IMG/VR virus record: IMGVR_UViG_3300033273_000513
Coordinates: 1 to 64,000 of that record
Direction: 5' to 3' (one strand)
DNA: 64,000 nt
Origin: a virus
Part shown: one piece after another, positions 23,812 to 35,500 of the stretch
How positions within the stretch are numbered: position 1 is the first letter of the stretch
Layout: the number at the start of each line of letters is the position of its first letter
Program-made: the position numbers and the translations under genes
Notes under the pieces: generated by a model
What the model was told of the DNA's origin: nothing
The model's database searches: none
Seen by the model: only the letters and a program-made list of their open reading frames with translations

Positions 23812-23981
23812 TGAAGATTAATCTCTGGTATTCAAAGAGTATGAAGAAGTGGCGTTGGACACTTGTAGAAGAGTGGAGAAATGGCGTCACCAAAACAGAA
23901 CAACATTCTGGACAACAACCAATGTTGCGGGATGCGATGGAAGATGTTGCGAACACCGTGGAGTATATCCTGAATAAATAA
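23811..23981 (+). CDS. Small Trp-rich protein, 56 aa
   Basis: Starts on the last base of the previous stop. K-K-W-R-W-T-L-V-E-E-W-R pattern, then a helical end. Its last codons contain the late promoter of the following fibre gene. Confidence 0.65.
   Translation: MKINLWYSKSMKKWRWTLVEEWRNGVTKTEQHSGQQPMLRDAMEDVANTVEYILNK
23973..23980 (+). promoter_or_regulatory. Late promoter AATAAATA, fibre gene 1
   Basis: Lies 20-27 bases before the ATG at 24000. The following leader AAAAAAGTGTAGCATA is the same as that before 29529, showing a repeated promoter-leader unit. Confidence 0.7.
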
Positions 23982-23999
23982 CTAAAAAAGTGTAGCATA

Positions 24000-25952
24000 A
24001 TGGCTCTTACAAAGGTCACTGGACAAGTTGTAAATACTAGCACTGACCTGACAGTTGGTGTTCTGACTGCGACAACTGCCACATTCACTGGGAATGTTTC
24101 GGTTGGTGGAACTTTAACATATGAGGATGTAACCAACGTAGACTCTGTTGGTTTGATTACTGCAAGAAATGGTATTAGTGTTACTGGTAGTAATATAAGT
24201 GTTGAGTCAAGTGAAGATAGACTTCTTTATCTGAAGTCAACAGATGCAAACGCATATCTTACTTTTGAGGACACTGATAGTTCAAGTGGTTTCGCTAATA
24301 GAATTGGAAGCGTAAGTGATGGACTTTACTTCAGTACAGGTGGAGGTGGAGAAAGAGCTCGTATAGATTCGAGTGGTCGGTTGCTCCTTGGCACCACGAC
24401 TGAAGGAAACTCTGGTGCTGATGATTTAACGATTGCTACCAGTGGTAATACTGGGATAACAATTAGGAGTGGAACTTCAGATTATGGAAACATATATTAT
24501 TCTGATGCAACTTCTGGTACTGGTGAATATGCTGGATATGTAAGTTATCAGCACTCTACGAATTCTCTACAGTTTGCAACCGCATCAACAGAAAGAGCTC
24601 GTATAGATTCAAGTGGTAATTTTGGCCTTGGAACGACAAGTGCTGGTGCGTTGTTACATATAGAAAGTAACAGTGCAGACGCAGCAAAACTACGTCTTGG
24701 TTTTGATTCCACAAGATACTACGATATTTTTCGAAAAAGCTCTGACGGAAGCGGCGACCTATATTTTTATGGCTCTCAGTCAGGTTATAATGGATTTGTA
24801 TTTGATACCGTAGATGGCGAGAGGATGCGAATCGACAGCTCGGGCCGGTTGTTGGTGGGGACGACTAGCGCAACTAAAAACGCTGACAGATTATCTGGCA
24901 ATGCTCTTGCACTCGTTGATGTTGGCGCTAGTAACTATCCAAGCGTAGTTGTTACTGGATATGCAAATGCGAACGCAGATGCGGCGCCAATTATTGAAAT
25001 GCAAAAAAGTCGTGGCGCTAGCGATGGCAGCATGACTGTCGTTGCAAACAATGATCGACTAGGCAGTTTCAATTTTTTAGGATCAGACGGTACAAATTTC
25101 ATCCGCGCTGCTGAAATTAAGGGGCAAGTAGACGGCACGCCTGGTACAAACGACATGCCAGGGCGGTTGGTGTTTGCCACCTCAGCGGACGGTTCTGCCA
25201 GCCCGACCGAGCGGATGAGGATCAATTCAAATGGTTTTACAAAATTTACAAATACTGGCTCTTATGTGCAAGGTGGAGAATTTTCTTACCATGAGTTTTT
25301 GCATAATATTAATGGTCTTGGCCTTGTTTTAACGTGCACAAATGCAAGTTATACTTCTGACGTTCTTTATGTGCAAGCCTCAAGAACTGGATCTAGCGCA
25401 TACAATTTAGCTACTTTTAGATCAAATCTTGGTGCTGATATTGAATTCAAATTACGCGGTGATGGTAATGCCTATGCAGACGGTTCTTGGAACGGCGGTG
25501 GTGCTGACTACGCTGAATTCTTTGAATGGTCTGATGGCAACGCAAACGCAGAAGATCGCCGTGGTATCAGTGTTGTTTTAGACGGCGACAAGATCCGCGA
25601 GGCTGTTACTGGTGAAGAACCCATCGGCGTTATTTCTGGTAATCCCAGTGTTGTCGGTGACGCAGATATTGACCGTTGGAAGGGCAAATATCTCCGTGAT
25701 GACTACGGCACCTACATTCAAGAGGACTACGAGGTTGAGGATGATGATGGAAACACTATCGTTCAACAACGCCGCAAACTCAATCCTGACCACAACCCTG
25801 ACCTTGAATACATTCCCCGCGAAAATCGCCCAGAATGGGATTGTGTTGGTCTAATGGGTAAAATTCGCATCCGTAAAGGTCAGATCACTGGTTCACGTTG
25901 GATCAAGATGCGGGATGTCAGCGACACTGTTGAAGAGTGGTTGGTCCGCTAG
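24000..25952 (+). CDS. Adhesin/tail-fibre protein with Peptidase_G2-like C-terminus
   Basis: 650 aa. The N-terminal segment T-Y-E-D-V-T-N-V-D-S-V-G-L-I-T-A-R-N-G-I is shared with the proteins at 25983 and 37799. The middle has repeats of the R-I-D-S-S-G-R-L-L-L-G-T type. The last ~160 residues (G-A-D-Y-A-E-F-F-E-W; R-R-G-I-S-V-V-L-D-G-D-K-I; C-V-G-L-M-G-K-I-R-I) resemble the Peptidase_G2/IMC self-cleaving chaperone domain. Base use changes near 24640-24700, from AT-rich to GC-richer, pointing to a module from another source. Likely receptor-binding or tail appendage protein. Confidence 0.78.
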   Translation: MALTKVTGQVVNTSTDLTVGVLTATTATFTGNVSVGGTLTYEDVTNVDSVGLITARNGISVTGSNISVESSEDRLLYLKSTDANAYLTFEDTDSSSGFANRIGSVSDGLYFSTGGGGERARIDSSGRLLLGTTTEGNSGADDLTIATSGNTGITIRSGTSDYGNIYYSDATSGTGEYAGYVSYQHSTNSLQFATASTERARIDSSGNFGLGTTSAGALLHIESNSADAAKLRLGFDSTRYYDIFRKSSDGSGDLYFYGSQSGYNGFVFDTVDGERMRIDSSGRLLVGTTSATKNADRLSGNALALVDVGASNYPSVVVTGYANANADAAPIIEMQKSRGASDGSMTVVANNDRLGSFNFLGSDGTNFIRAAEIKGQVDGTPGTNDMPGRLVFATSADGSASPTERMRINSNGFTKFTNTGSYVQGGEFSYHEFLHNINGLGLVLTCTNASYTSDVLYVQASRTGSSAYNLATFRSNLGADIEFKLRGDGNAYADGSWNGGGADYAEFFEWSDGNANAEDRRGISVVLDGDKIREAVTGEEPIGVISGNPSVVGDADIDRWKGKYLRDDYGTYIQEDYEVEDDDGNTIVQQRRKLNPDHNPDLEYIPRENRPEWDCVGLMGKIRIRKGQITGSRWIKMRDVSDTVEEWLVR

Positions 25953-25955
25953 GTT

Positions 25956-25963
25956 GATAAATA
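25956..25963 (+). promoter_or_regulatory. Late promoter GATAAATA, fibre gene 2
   Basis: Located between the stop at 25952 and the ATG at 25983, 20-27 bases before the start; followed by ACTAAAAAACTGTAGTAAG, a variant of the leader before 24000. Confidence 0.72.
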
Positions 25964-25982
25964 ACTAAAAAACTGTAGTAAG

Positions 25983-28900
25983 ATGCCATACATTGGACAG
26001 CCACCCGTATCAGGTGACACTACGAAGAGTTTTAGATTACTTGATAATCTAGCCTCTTTCACTTTAACATTCGATGCTACGAGTAGTAGTGTTGTTGACA
26101 CAACAGCGAACACTCTGACGTTTGCAAATCATAGATTCGTAACTGCACAGAGAGTTACTTATACTGATGGAGGTGGAACTGCAATCGGTGGATTGACCGA
26201 TGGAACGGCATATTTCGTTATCAAGGTTGATCAGAACACGATTCAACTCGCTTCGAGTGCATCGAACGCAAACAATAGTACAGCTATCAGTCTGTCTTCT
26301 GGTGCAGCAGGTGGATCGCACACACTGAATCTTGCATTTGACGGCACAAACACTAAGTTCAAAGCCACCTACGGAAACGGAACCAAAGCAAAGATCAGTC
26401 GTGCTGGTCAACTTCTGATTTCTATCAATGGTGTTCTTCAACAAGCACAAGAATCTTCTACACCAACGTTAGGTTTTGGTCTGGATTCTGACTCTACGAT
26501 TGTATTCAGTCAAGCTCCTGTATCGACTGATGTTCTGTTTGGTCAGATTCTTGCTGACACCATTACAAACTTTGACACACAAGATAACACTCTTGATGTC
26601 TTCACAGGTGACGGTAGCACCACAACATTCAATCTTTCCAAGAAACCTGCAAGTAATAACGATATTCTGGTCACTCTGGACGGTGTTGTTCAGTATCCAA
26701 CCACAACTTCTACGTCTAATGCATACAGTGTCACTGAAAGTACACTGACATTTACTGCTGCACCTGCTGATGGTGTAGCTATTCAAGTTCGTCATATTGG
26801 TTTTGCTGGTGCAACATCGAGTGCTGTCACTGGACTGTATGGTAGAACTGGTAATGTAACTCTGAGTAGTTCTGATGATGATATTACAGTCGGTAATGTC
26901 ACCGCAGGTATCATCACCGCAACTTCTTATGGTTCTATCAGTGGTACGACTGCATCATTCAGTGGTAACGTATCTATTGGTGGCACATTAACTTACGAAG
27001 ATGTAACTAATATTGATTCGGTAGGTCTGATTACGGCAAGAAATGGAATCAAGGTTGATGATTTAGGTGTTCAGGTAGGAACTGGTGCGACTGTAGATAG
27101 TGCTGCTGCCAATACTCTAACTTTCTTGACGAATGGTAGTGAAAGACTTCGTATTGACGGATCAGGCAACTTTGGAATTGCAGAAAGCAGCCCATCGACC
27201 CATTCAGCTGGAAGTGGGATACCAACTCTTGTCTTAAAAGGCAACAATGCAAGCTTTACAGATAGAAGTGGCGCTGTTGCTTTTGTCAGTCAAGACGACG
27301 GAAGTACCTCAAGAACGTGGATGTACCACGACACGGATTTTAACATTCAAAGCACTACAGCAACAAATATCAAGGTTCACACAAACAATACCGAGCGTCT
27401 ACGCATTGACAGTTCAGGTCGATTGCTCCTGGGCACGACGACTGAAGGTCACACTAATGCGGACAACTTTACGCTTTCAGATAGCGGCAGTTGCGGATTG
27501 TCGATAAGAAGTGGCACGAGTAATTTTGGTAGAATTTATTTCTCAGATGGTACTAGCGGAGACGATGAGTATCGAGGAATTATTCAATACGACCACAGCA
27601 ATAATCGAATGCAGTTTGCGGCTAATGCCTCAACTACAATGACTATTGACAGCTCAGGCCGTATAGGAATGGGCAACGACTCTCCTGGAAGTTACAGTGC
27701 CGTTGCTGATGATCTAGTTGTTGGTAATCATAGTGGTGCTCACGGAATTACTATTGCCGCTGAAAATAACAATACAGCATATTTGAGATTTGCTGACGGA
27801 ACTGCTAACTCCGGCCAACAAGCAAATGGACAAATTGCATATAGTCATGCAGATCTCTCGATGAGATTTAATGTCGATGCATCAGAACGGATGCGTATCG
27901 ACAGCTCGGGCAATCTTGGCATTGGCGAATCGTCTCCAGACACAACTCTGCATATTGATAGTGGAAGCACACCAACCACACTCAAAATTTCTTCAAACAC
28001 TGAATCTTCTATTGATTTTGAAGATAAGGGGGGCAGCGCAAATCGATACAAGATTGGCACAAACATAAGCAGCAATGACGGTCAGTTTGAGTTAAAAGAT
28101 ATGACCGCAAATGCTGAGCGGCTGCGTATCGACAGCTCTGGGAATGTTGGACTCGGAAGAAATAGTGCCTCTAGTCGGTTACATATAGCAACATCAGTTG
28201 CAAACGCTTCTTCACCAGTTGGGATGCAGATTGGCAATGATGGAAGCGGATCAGGAACAGGAGCCAGTATTAGTCTTGGTGCTGGCAACGCAGCAGCAAG
28301 CACTGCCGGGAATATAGCCGGGTTTTACGATGGCACAGGAACGGCACTATCTTTTAACACTTCTAGTAGCTACGGGGTTAGTGTGTATTCCGAGCGGATG
28401 CGCATCGACAGCTCTGGCCGGTTGTTGGTTGGTCATACTTCTGCCCGCACGAACTTTATTACAACAACGCTTCAATCACAAATTGCAGTTGAAGGCGGTT
28501 ATACGCCGTATATTTCAGCAACCAAAAGTACAAACGATCCGTATGAACCATACTTTCTTTTAGCTAAAACAAGAGGTTCGGTTGGCGGTAACACTATTGT
28601 CCAAAACAATGACGGTTTGGGCACTATCATGTTCCACGGAGCTGACGGTTCAACCCTACGACAAGGTGCATATATTGCAGCGTATGTAGACGGCACCCCT
28701 GGCGCTGACGACATGCCGGGACGCTTAGTGTTCGCCACTACTGCCGACGGTTCGGGCGCTGCGACCGAGCGGATGCGCATTCAGAATGATGGTTTATGCA
28801 GAGCTTATTCAAACGGCGATGGCTTTATTGCGGCATCAAATCAATCAGCTGGTACAGCATTTGCGACACTCGTTGGGCGTCATAGCGCAACATCCACAAC

Positions 28901-29291
28901 AACTGGTACCAACAGCTTTCTTGTTTATACCAATGGCAACGTCGTAAATACCAACAACTCTTATGGCGCTATTTCCGACGCTAAGTTAAAAGAAAACATT
29001 GTTGATGCCACTTCTCAGTGGGATGACTTAAAGGCATTTCGGATTCGTAAATACAATTTTATTGATGGAGAAACCCACACACAGCTTGGCGTTATTGCAC
29101 AAGAGATTGAGACCGTATCGCCTGGTCTTGTCTATGAGACGACTGACCGTGACAACGAGGGCAATGACCTTGGAACAGTTACCAAGAGCGTCAATTACTC
29201 CGTGCTTTATATGAAGGCTGTTAAAGCACTTCAGGAAGCACAAACTAGGATTGAATCACTTGAAGCAAGATTGGATGCGGGTGGTCTTTGA
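25983..29291 (+). CDS. Tail-fibre protein with Peptidase_S74 chaperone
   Basis: 1102 aa. A beta-rich N-terminal region (about 1-280) is followed by the shared T-Y-E-D-V-T-N-I-D-S-V-G-L-I-T-A-R segment and by six or more E-R-M-R-I-D-S-S-G-type repeats. The C-terminal 105 residues from S998 (S-D-A-K-L-K-E-N-I ... L-G-V-I-A-Q-E-I ... V-N-Y-S-V-L-Y-M-K-A-V-K-A-L) form an S74 intramolecular chaperone that trimerises the fibre and cuts itself off before the Ser. Base use shifts from about 27165 on. Probable host-recognition fibre. Confidence 0.86.
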   Translation: MPYIGQPPVSGDTTKSFRLLDNLASFTLTFDATSSSVVDTTANTLTFANHRFVTAQRVTYTDGGGTAIGGLTDGTAYFVIKVDQNTIQLASSASNANNSTAISLSSGAAGGSHTLNLAFDGTNTKFKATYGNGTKAKISRAGQLLISINGVLQQAQESSTPTLGFGLDSDSTIVFSQAPVSTDVLFGQILADTITNFDTQDNTLDVFTGDGSTTTFNLSKKPASNNDILVTLDGVVQYPTTTSTSNAYSVTESTLTFTAAPADGVAIQVRHIGFAGATSSAVTGLYGRTGNVTLSSSDDDITVGNVTAGIITATSYGSISGTTASFSGNVSIGGTLTYEDVTNIDSVGLITARNGIKVDDLGVQVGTGATVDSAAANTLTFLTNGSERLRIDGSGNFGIAESSPSTHSAGSGIPTLVLKGNNASFTDRSGAVAFVSQDDGSTSRTWMYHDTDFNIQSTTATNIKVHTNNTERLRIDSSGRLLLGTTTEGHTNADNFTLSDSGSCGLSIRSGTSNFGRIYFSDGTSGDDEYRGIIQYDHSNNRMQFAANASTTMTIDSSGRIGMGNDSPGSYSAVADDLVVGNHSGAHGITIAAENNNTAYLRFADGTANSGQQANGQIAYSHADLSMRFNVDASERMRIDSSGNLGIGESSPDTTLHIDSGSTPTTLKISSNTESSIDFEDKGGSANRYKIGTNISSNDGQFELKDMTANAERLRIDSSGNVGLGRNSASSRLHIATSVANASSPVGMQIGNDGSGSGTGASISLGAGNAAASTAGNIAGFYDGTGTALSFNTSSSYGVSVYSERMRIDSSGRLLVGHTSARTNFITTTLQSQIAVEGGYTPYISATKSTNDPYEPYFLLAKTRGSVGGNTIVQNNDGLGTIMFHGADGSTLRQGAYIAAYVDGTPGADDMPGRLVFATTADGSGAATERMRIQNDGLCRAYSNGDGFIAASNQSAGTAFATLVGRHSATSTTTGTNSFLVYTNGNVVNTNNSYGAISDAKLKENIVDATSQWDDLKAFRIRKYNFIDGETHTQLGVIAQEIETVSPGLVYETTDRDNEGNDLGTVTKSVNYSVLYMKAVKALQEAQTRIESLEARLDAGGL

Positions 29292-29297
29292 TAAATA
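29290..29297 (+). promoter_or_regulatory. Late promoter GATAAATA before 29312
   Basis: Overlaps the TGA of the fibre gene and lies 15-22 bases before the next ATG; part of the repeated GATAAATAACTAAAAA element. Confidence 0.65.
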
Positions 29298-29311
29298 ACT
29301 AAAAACCAGAC

Positions 29312-29506
29312 ATGGCTAACTATCATATCAAGAAGTCATCTGTTCTCTTAGTAGGCACAGATGTATATTATGTTGGGGGTAATAGATGGTCTGACGATTT
29401 TGCAGACAGAAAAATCTTTACCAGTGAAACCACCGCACAAAACACCATCTCTAACACGGATGGAACAAACGGAGGATTCTCTGGCGCAAGTGTAGTTAGC
29501 GAATAA
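29312..29506 (+). CDS. Small fibre-cluster protein, 64 aa
   Basis: Soluble beta-type sequence (V-L-L-V-G-T-D-V-Y-Y-V-G-G) with Thr/Ser-rich end. Flanked by late promoters on both sides, so it is probably a small virion or fibre assembly protein. Confidence 0.65.
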   Translation: MANYHIKKSSVLLVGTDVYYVGGNRWSDDFADRKIFTSETTAQNTISNTDGTNGGFSGASVVSE

Positions 29507-29509
29507 ATA
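29502..29509 (+). promoter_or_regulatory. Late promoter AATAAATA, giant fibre gene
   Basis: Twenty bases before ATG 29529, followed by AAAAAAGTGTAGCATA, identical to the leader of the gene at 24000. Confidence 0.7.
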
Positions 29510-29528
29510 ATCAAAAAAGTGTAGCATA

Positions 29529-32500
29529 ATGCCTCTCTCAAGACTAGAGAACTTTCTCAAGAATATTCAGGGCAATGTTATCTACGTTGATCCAAACGAA
29601 TTGGATGCAACTGACAGCATTGAGAACCAGGGCAATTCTCAGACCAGACCATTTAAGACGATCCAGAGAGCTCTTATTGAGGCTGCTAGATTTTCTTATG
29701 TTGCTGGACAGAGAAACGATAAGTTTGATCAAACGACGATCATTCTTGCTGCTGGTACGCACGTAGTTGATAATAGACCTGGATATATCCCGTATGATTC
29801 AAGTAATCAGGCAAAATATTACACGAGATTTGGTCAAGCAAACCAGACTCTGAGTCCTTTTGGTCTTGGTAGTAATTTCGATCTGACATCACCAGACAAC
29901 GAACTCTATAAACTTAATAGTGTTCGTGGTGGTGTTATCATCCCTAGAGGCACGTCTATCGTAGGCAAAGACCTACGTAAGACAAAGATTCGTCCAAAAT
30001 ATGTTCCAGATCCAGAAAATAATGCAATTGAAACGTCTGCAATCTTCAGACTGACAGGTGCATGTTATATTTCTCAGTTCACTATCTTTGATGGTGATCC
30101 ATCTGGTAACGTTTATAAAGATTATACAAGTAACTTATATACTCCAAACTTCTCTCACCACAGACTGACCTGTTTTGAGTATGTTGATGGTGCGAATGCT
30201 GTTACGATTAATGACAGTTTCCTGAACATCAGTTCGACATCAACTGACCTTGATATGTATTATCAAAAGGTCGGTGATGTTTATGATGTTGGTACTGGTA
30301 GACCGATTGAACCAGATTTCCCATCAGGTTCTCTGGATTTCCAGACAAGAGTCGAAGAATATCGTATTGTTGGTTCCAAAGGTCAACAGGTCGGTATCTC
30401 CTCTATTAAAGCTGGAACGGGTGCAGTATCCTCAACCACAATTACGGTTGATCTGGACGGTTCTCTGACTGATCTGTCTATCGATACACCAGTTCGTATC
30501 TCTGGTGTTGGAACTGCTGGATATAATGGTATTCACGTTGTATCTGAAGTTGTATCTTCAACTCAGTTTAAGTACGTTGTACCATCTGCACCAAACAATC
30601 CTCTGCCTACACTGACGAGTGCAGACGTAAACATCGAGATTGATACAATCAACTCTGCGTCTCCTTATCTCTTCAACCTGTCGAAGAGATCTGTCTTTGG
30701 TATGAATGGTATTCACCTGGATGGTTCTAAGGTCACTGGATTCAAGAGTGGTCTGTTAGCACAATTCACAGGTAACGCACTTCAGAAAGACGACAAAGCT
30801 TTTGTTCGTTATAACACAACCTCTGGACAATACGAGGACTACACTGCTGTAGATAACCTGCACCTGGATCCTGAGGCGATCTATCGTCCAGAATATAAGT
30901 CTTCGCACGTCAAAGTGTCGAATGACTCTATTATGCAGGCGGTGTCTGTCTTTGCAATCGGACACAACAACCAGTATGTTGCTGAAAGTGGTGGTGAACT
31001 GTCACTCGCCAACTGTAATGCAAACTTCGGTGAAAATGCCCTGATGTCTGAGGGCTTCAAGAAGACTGCATTCGGTCCTGATAATGCCGCATACATCACT
31101 CACATCATTCCACCAAAAGAGATCACTGATGATGAGACTAACGTTGATTATCTGTCGATTGATGTAGATAAGACAATTGATGTCGGAACAAATACGAGAC
31201 TTTACTTCGAAGGATATACTAATCAGGATGCACCACCTCCACACATTCTGGATGGTTTCCGTGTTGGTTCTAATTTCAATGATAGACTGAGAGTACAACT
31301 GAACATCAATGGAAACGAAGGTGACTTTGTTTCTAAGATTGTAATGCCAACTGCAACTGGTATCACGACTGATACTGGTGCAAAATCTTATGTTGTTGGT
31401 AATGCAGTCGGTGTTAGCAGCATTAGTTCGAATCTTCTGACTCTGAAGTCCAATCATAAACTGATTGATGGTGAGTCGATTCGTATCACTGCGGACAATG
31501 GTTTCTTACCTGATGGTCTGGAAGAGAATCAAATTTATTATGCAATCGTCAGTAGTCTTGATGCTAACACAATCAAGGTTGCAAGAACTCTGAATGATGC
31601 TCTGGACGGAACAGCTCTGACCATCAACAACACTGGTGGAGAACTGAGTGTTGTCAGTAGAGTTTCTGATAAGAAGTCTGGTGATATTGGTCACCCAGTT
31701 CAGTTTGATACTACCAATAAGAATTGGTATATCAATGTCTCTAATATCACTGTTGATAACGAAATCTATCCAACTCTTGTTGGTGTTGGAACAACAGCTT
31801 TAGGACCAAATACACCTAAGACATACTTCACAAGAAAAGGTAACTCCAGAAATCTTGATGATTCAATCTATCGTGTAAGATATGTCATCCCTGCAGGTAT
31901 CACGACTGCAAGACCTCCCATTGAAGGTTATGTTCTGCAAGAAACCAGTGATACAACTGGTGCAAATGACAGTGAAATCACCACAACATCTCTGACTAAT
32001 ATTGATGACCAAAGAAACTTCCACTTCCTGAGCGAAGCTTCCTGGAGCAGCAATGTTGCGACAATAATGTCTGAAGAACCACACCATCTGACTGTTGGTT
32101 CTGTTGTAAATGTAAACAAGATTACATCATCCAACAACACAACTGGTGTTGGTAATTCTGGTTTCAACGGCCGTTTTGCTGTTACAGGTATTACGAGTGA
32201 TAGAGGTTTCCAATATGCACTGACCAGTAATCCTGGAACTTCAACACTGAGTAATCAAACTCGTACTGTTGATGACCTGCCAAACTTTGAGAAGAATGAA
32301 TATTCCAAGTCCTTCTACATCTATAATGTAGAGGAAGTTAAAGAACACATCACGGGTGAACAGGATGGTGTTTATCACCTGACTTGTCTGCACTATGATG
32401 CATCTCCAACAGTAACACCATTTACTGGATTCAAGTTCTCTCAACCAGTCAAGGATCTGTATCCTCAGGTTGATAGAGATAACCCAGTATCTGACCCAAT

Positions 32501-35500
32501 TGCTGCACTCAGCCATGCTGAATCTAAACCAATTGGTAAGGTTGTATCGAGTGATGTCAGAGACAGTATCACCAAAGACTTTGCGAATAAGTTCCTGTTA
32601 GAGAACGGTGTCAGTGTTGGTATCACTAGTATTGTATCTGATAATGGTGCTGGACTTGCACACACTGCATACCTGACTGTTGAACACCAACTGAATTCGA
32701 TTGTATCTGTTGGTATTGCATCTTCTGGTATCGGTTATGGATCTGGTTCTGCAACCACCTTATATGGTGCAAAACTGATTGGTGTTGGTATTGGTAGCAC
32801 TTCAGGTGGTGGAGCACTTGCTAACATCACTGTTGACGCAGTTGGTGGTATCACTGGAGTCACGATCATCAACGGTGGTGGTGCATATGGTATCGGTAAT
32901 TCCCTGGAAGTTGTTGGTGTCACCACAGCTGCAGGACACATTGTTGGTATGGTAACAGTCACTAATGTCTATAATGGCATTGGTGAAGTCATTCAGATTG
33001 CAGGTATTCGTTCGGACACAAACAGCAAACTGAATGATACATTTAGAGTCACTGCAACACCTGATGCAAGAAGTGTTTCGTTTGCATCGACTGATGTTAT
33101 TGACTTTGGTAGAAGTCTTGGTGGTGGTAGCAATAACATTGTAGTTGGTTCTGCAATGTCCAATGCTACAATGTCGTTCATTGGGCCTTCGATTGGTGTC
33201 ACTGCTATCAGTTATGATGTTACGACAGGTATTGCAACGGTTGGAACAGGTAACACCGCACACGGATTCCTCACTGGTTCTAAGATCAAACTGATTGGAG
33301 CTGGACAGACAACTTATAAGGGTACATTTACAGTTCAAGAGAATGTTGGACTGTCTACCTTTACAGTCAATCTGGGTGTATCAACAGTCACTGCTCCAAC
33401 TCTGAGTGGTGAAGTCTTTGCATTACCTGGTGGTTATTCATCTAACGATGGTGCAATCACCGAGGATGATGAGAAAGTTGGTAGCAGAATGAACAGCATG
33501 TATGCTGGCATCACTACCACAATGTCTGCTGGTATTACATCTACATCCTCTTCGATCAGCATCACCAATGCAACTGCAAGTGGTCTGAACATCGGTGATT
33601 ACATCATGGTCGGAAACGAGATGATGAGAATCAAGAATACATCCATCAACTCTGTATTCAGAGGTGTATTTGGTACAGAATCTATCAACCATCCATCTGG
33701 AACTGTTATTAAGAAAGTTCGTGTTGTTCCTGTTGAACTGAGAAGAGGTTCTCTGATTCGTGCTGCAAACCAGACATTTGAGTATGTTGGTTTCGGTCAA
33801 GGTAACTATTCAGTCTCTCTGCCAGAGAAACAAACCAAGGTTCTGTCCACTGAAGATAGAAAGCTTGGACAGACTCAGAGGAGAAATGGTGGTCAGAACT
33901 ACTACACTGGTCTGAATGATGTGGGTGAATACTTCGTTGGTAATAAAGTTATCAAGGGCACCACTGGTGAGGAAGAAGTCTTTGACGCACCAATTCCTAC
34001 AGTCACTGGTGAAACCGCCGTTGATACAACTTATATAGATAGTCTGAAAGTATCTGGTGGTACAGATGGTGATGCACTGTCTAAGTTTGATGGACCCACA
34101 CTGTTCACCAATAAAGTTACATCAACATCTGAAGAGGGTATCGAAGCTAATTCGATTCAGTTACAGGGTGATGCTAAGTCTGCAAGAAAGATCACCGTTG
34201 GTATTTCCACTCCTGTCGTTGGTGGTTCTGCTGGTGACATTACATTTAGTGCCAAACCATCTCAAGGTGGTTATGCTGGTTGGGTTTACACATCCGATAA
34301 TGTATGGAGAAGATTCGGTCTCGTATCTAATGATGTAAACTCTAATAACTATAGTGTTGATAAACTGGGTATTGGCACCACGAGTGCAAATACTGTCCTG
34401 GATGTTCTGGGTGATGTCAATGTATCTGGAACTCTGACTGCAACAACCTTCGGTAATATCAACACTGGTATCATCACCGCCACGAGTTTCGTTGGTGATG
34501 GTTCTCAAATCACTGGTGTAATTGGTATTGGTTCTGGATTCGTCATTCAGAACAATGGAACCACGTTGGGTATGGCTGCAACAGTCAACTTCAACTCCAA
34601 TCTGACTGCTGAATACAGCACGGGTATTGCAACAATCTCCAGTCCTGATACAAACTACTGGAGTAATACTAACGCAGGTATCAACACTACTGCGAGTGTT
34701 GGCATCGGCACCACCAATCCAACCACAGCTCTGACAGTATCTGGTATTGTTTCTGCCACCACATTTGCAGGTAACATCACTGGTACTGGTGCTACGTTCA
34801 CTACATCCACGATCACAACTGCAACGGTTGGTTCTGCTGTTACAATCACAGAATCTGGTATCAACGCTGCAGCTGGTGTTGTTACTGCTACGAGTTTCGT
34901 TGGTGATCTCACTGGTAATGCAGATACTGCAACCACTGCAACCACCGCTGGTTATGCAAGCACAGCTGGTATCGCAACTGTTGCACAAGGATTGACAGGA
35001 ACTCCTGCAATCGCAGTTGGTATTCTTACATCCACCGAAGCTAGAATTGGTAGTGCAGTTACGATTAGTGAGTCTGGTATCAGTATTCACTCTGGTATTG
35101 TCACTGCTACAAGTTTCGTTGGTGATGGTTCTGCTCTGACTGGAATTGGTAACACTGCTGATGTCAGAACCAGCACATTGACTGTTATCGGTGTATCGAC
35201 TATCGGTGCAGGTGCTACATTTACGATCGGTGCAGGTGCTGGAAACGGTATTGAATTCCTCAATGGTAGTAGTTCTAAGATCAGACTTTCGACTGATGAC
35301 GGAGCTACATCACCAAGACTGTTCCTGGGTGCAGTATCATCGAACACTGGTGCAAAACTTCAGGTAAATGCAAGTACTGGTGCTCTGAACATTGATGCTG
35401 ATAACAACATCAACATCAGAACTGCAACAAACGAAGATGCAATCGTCGCAACCGCAAGTGGTTCAGTCGGACTGTACTTCGACGGTTCTGAGAAACTGAC

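Noticed and set aside
34161-35090. Long minus-strand open frames across the fibre genes (for example 309 codons)
   Set aside because: They are Cys/Ser/Thr-rich mirror readings of a repetitive Gly/Thr/Val-rich coding sequence, without ribosome sites or known motifs.
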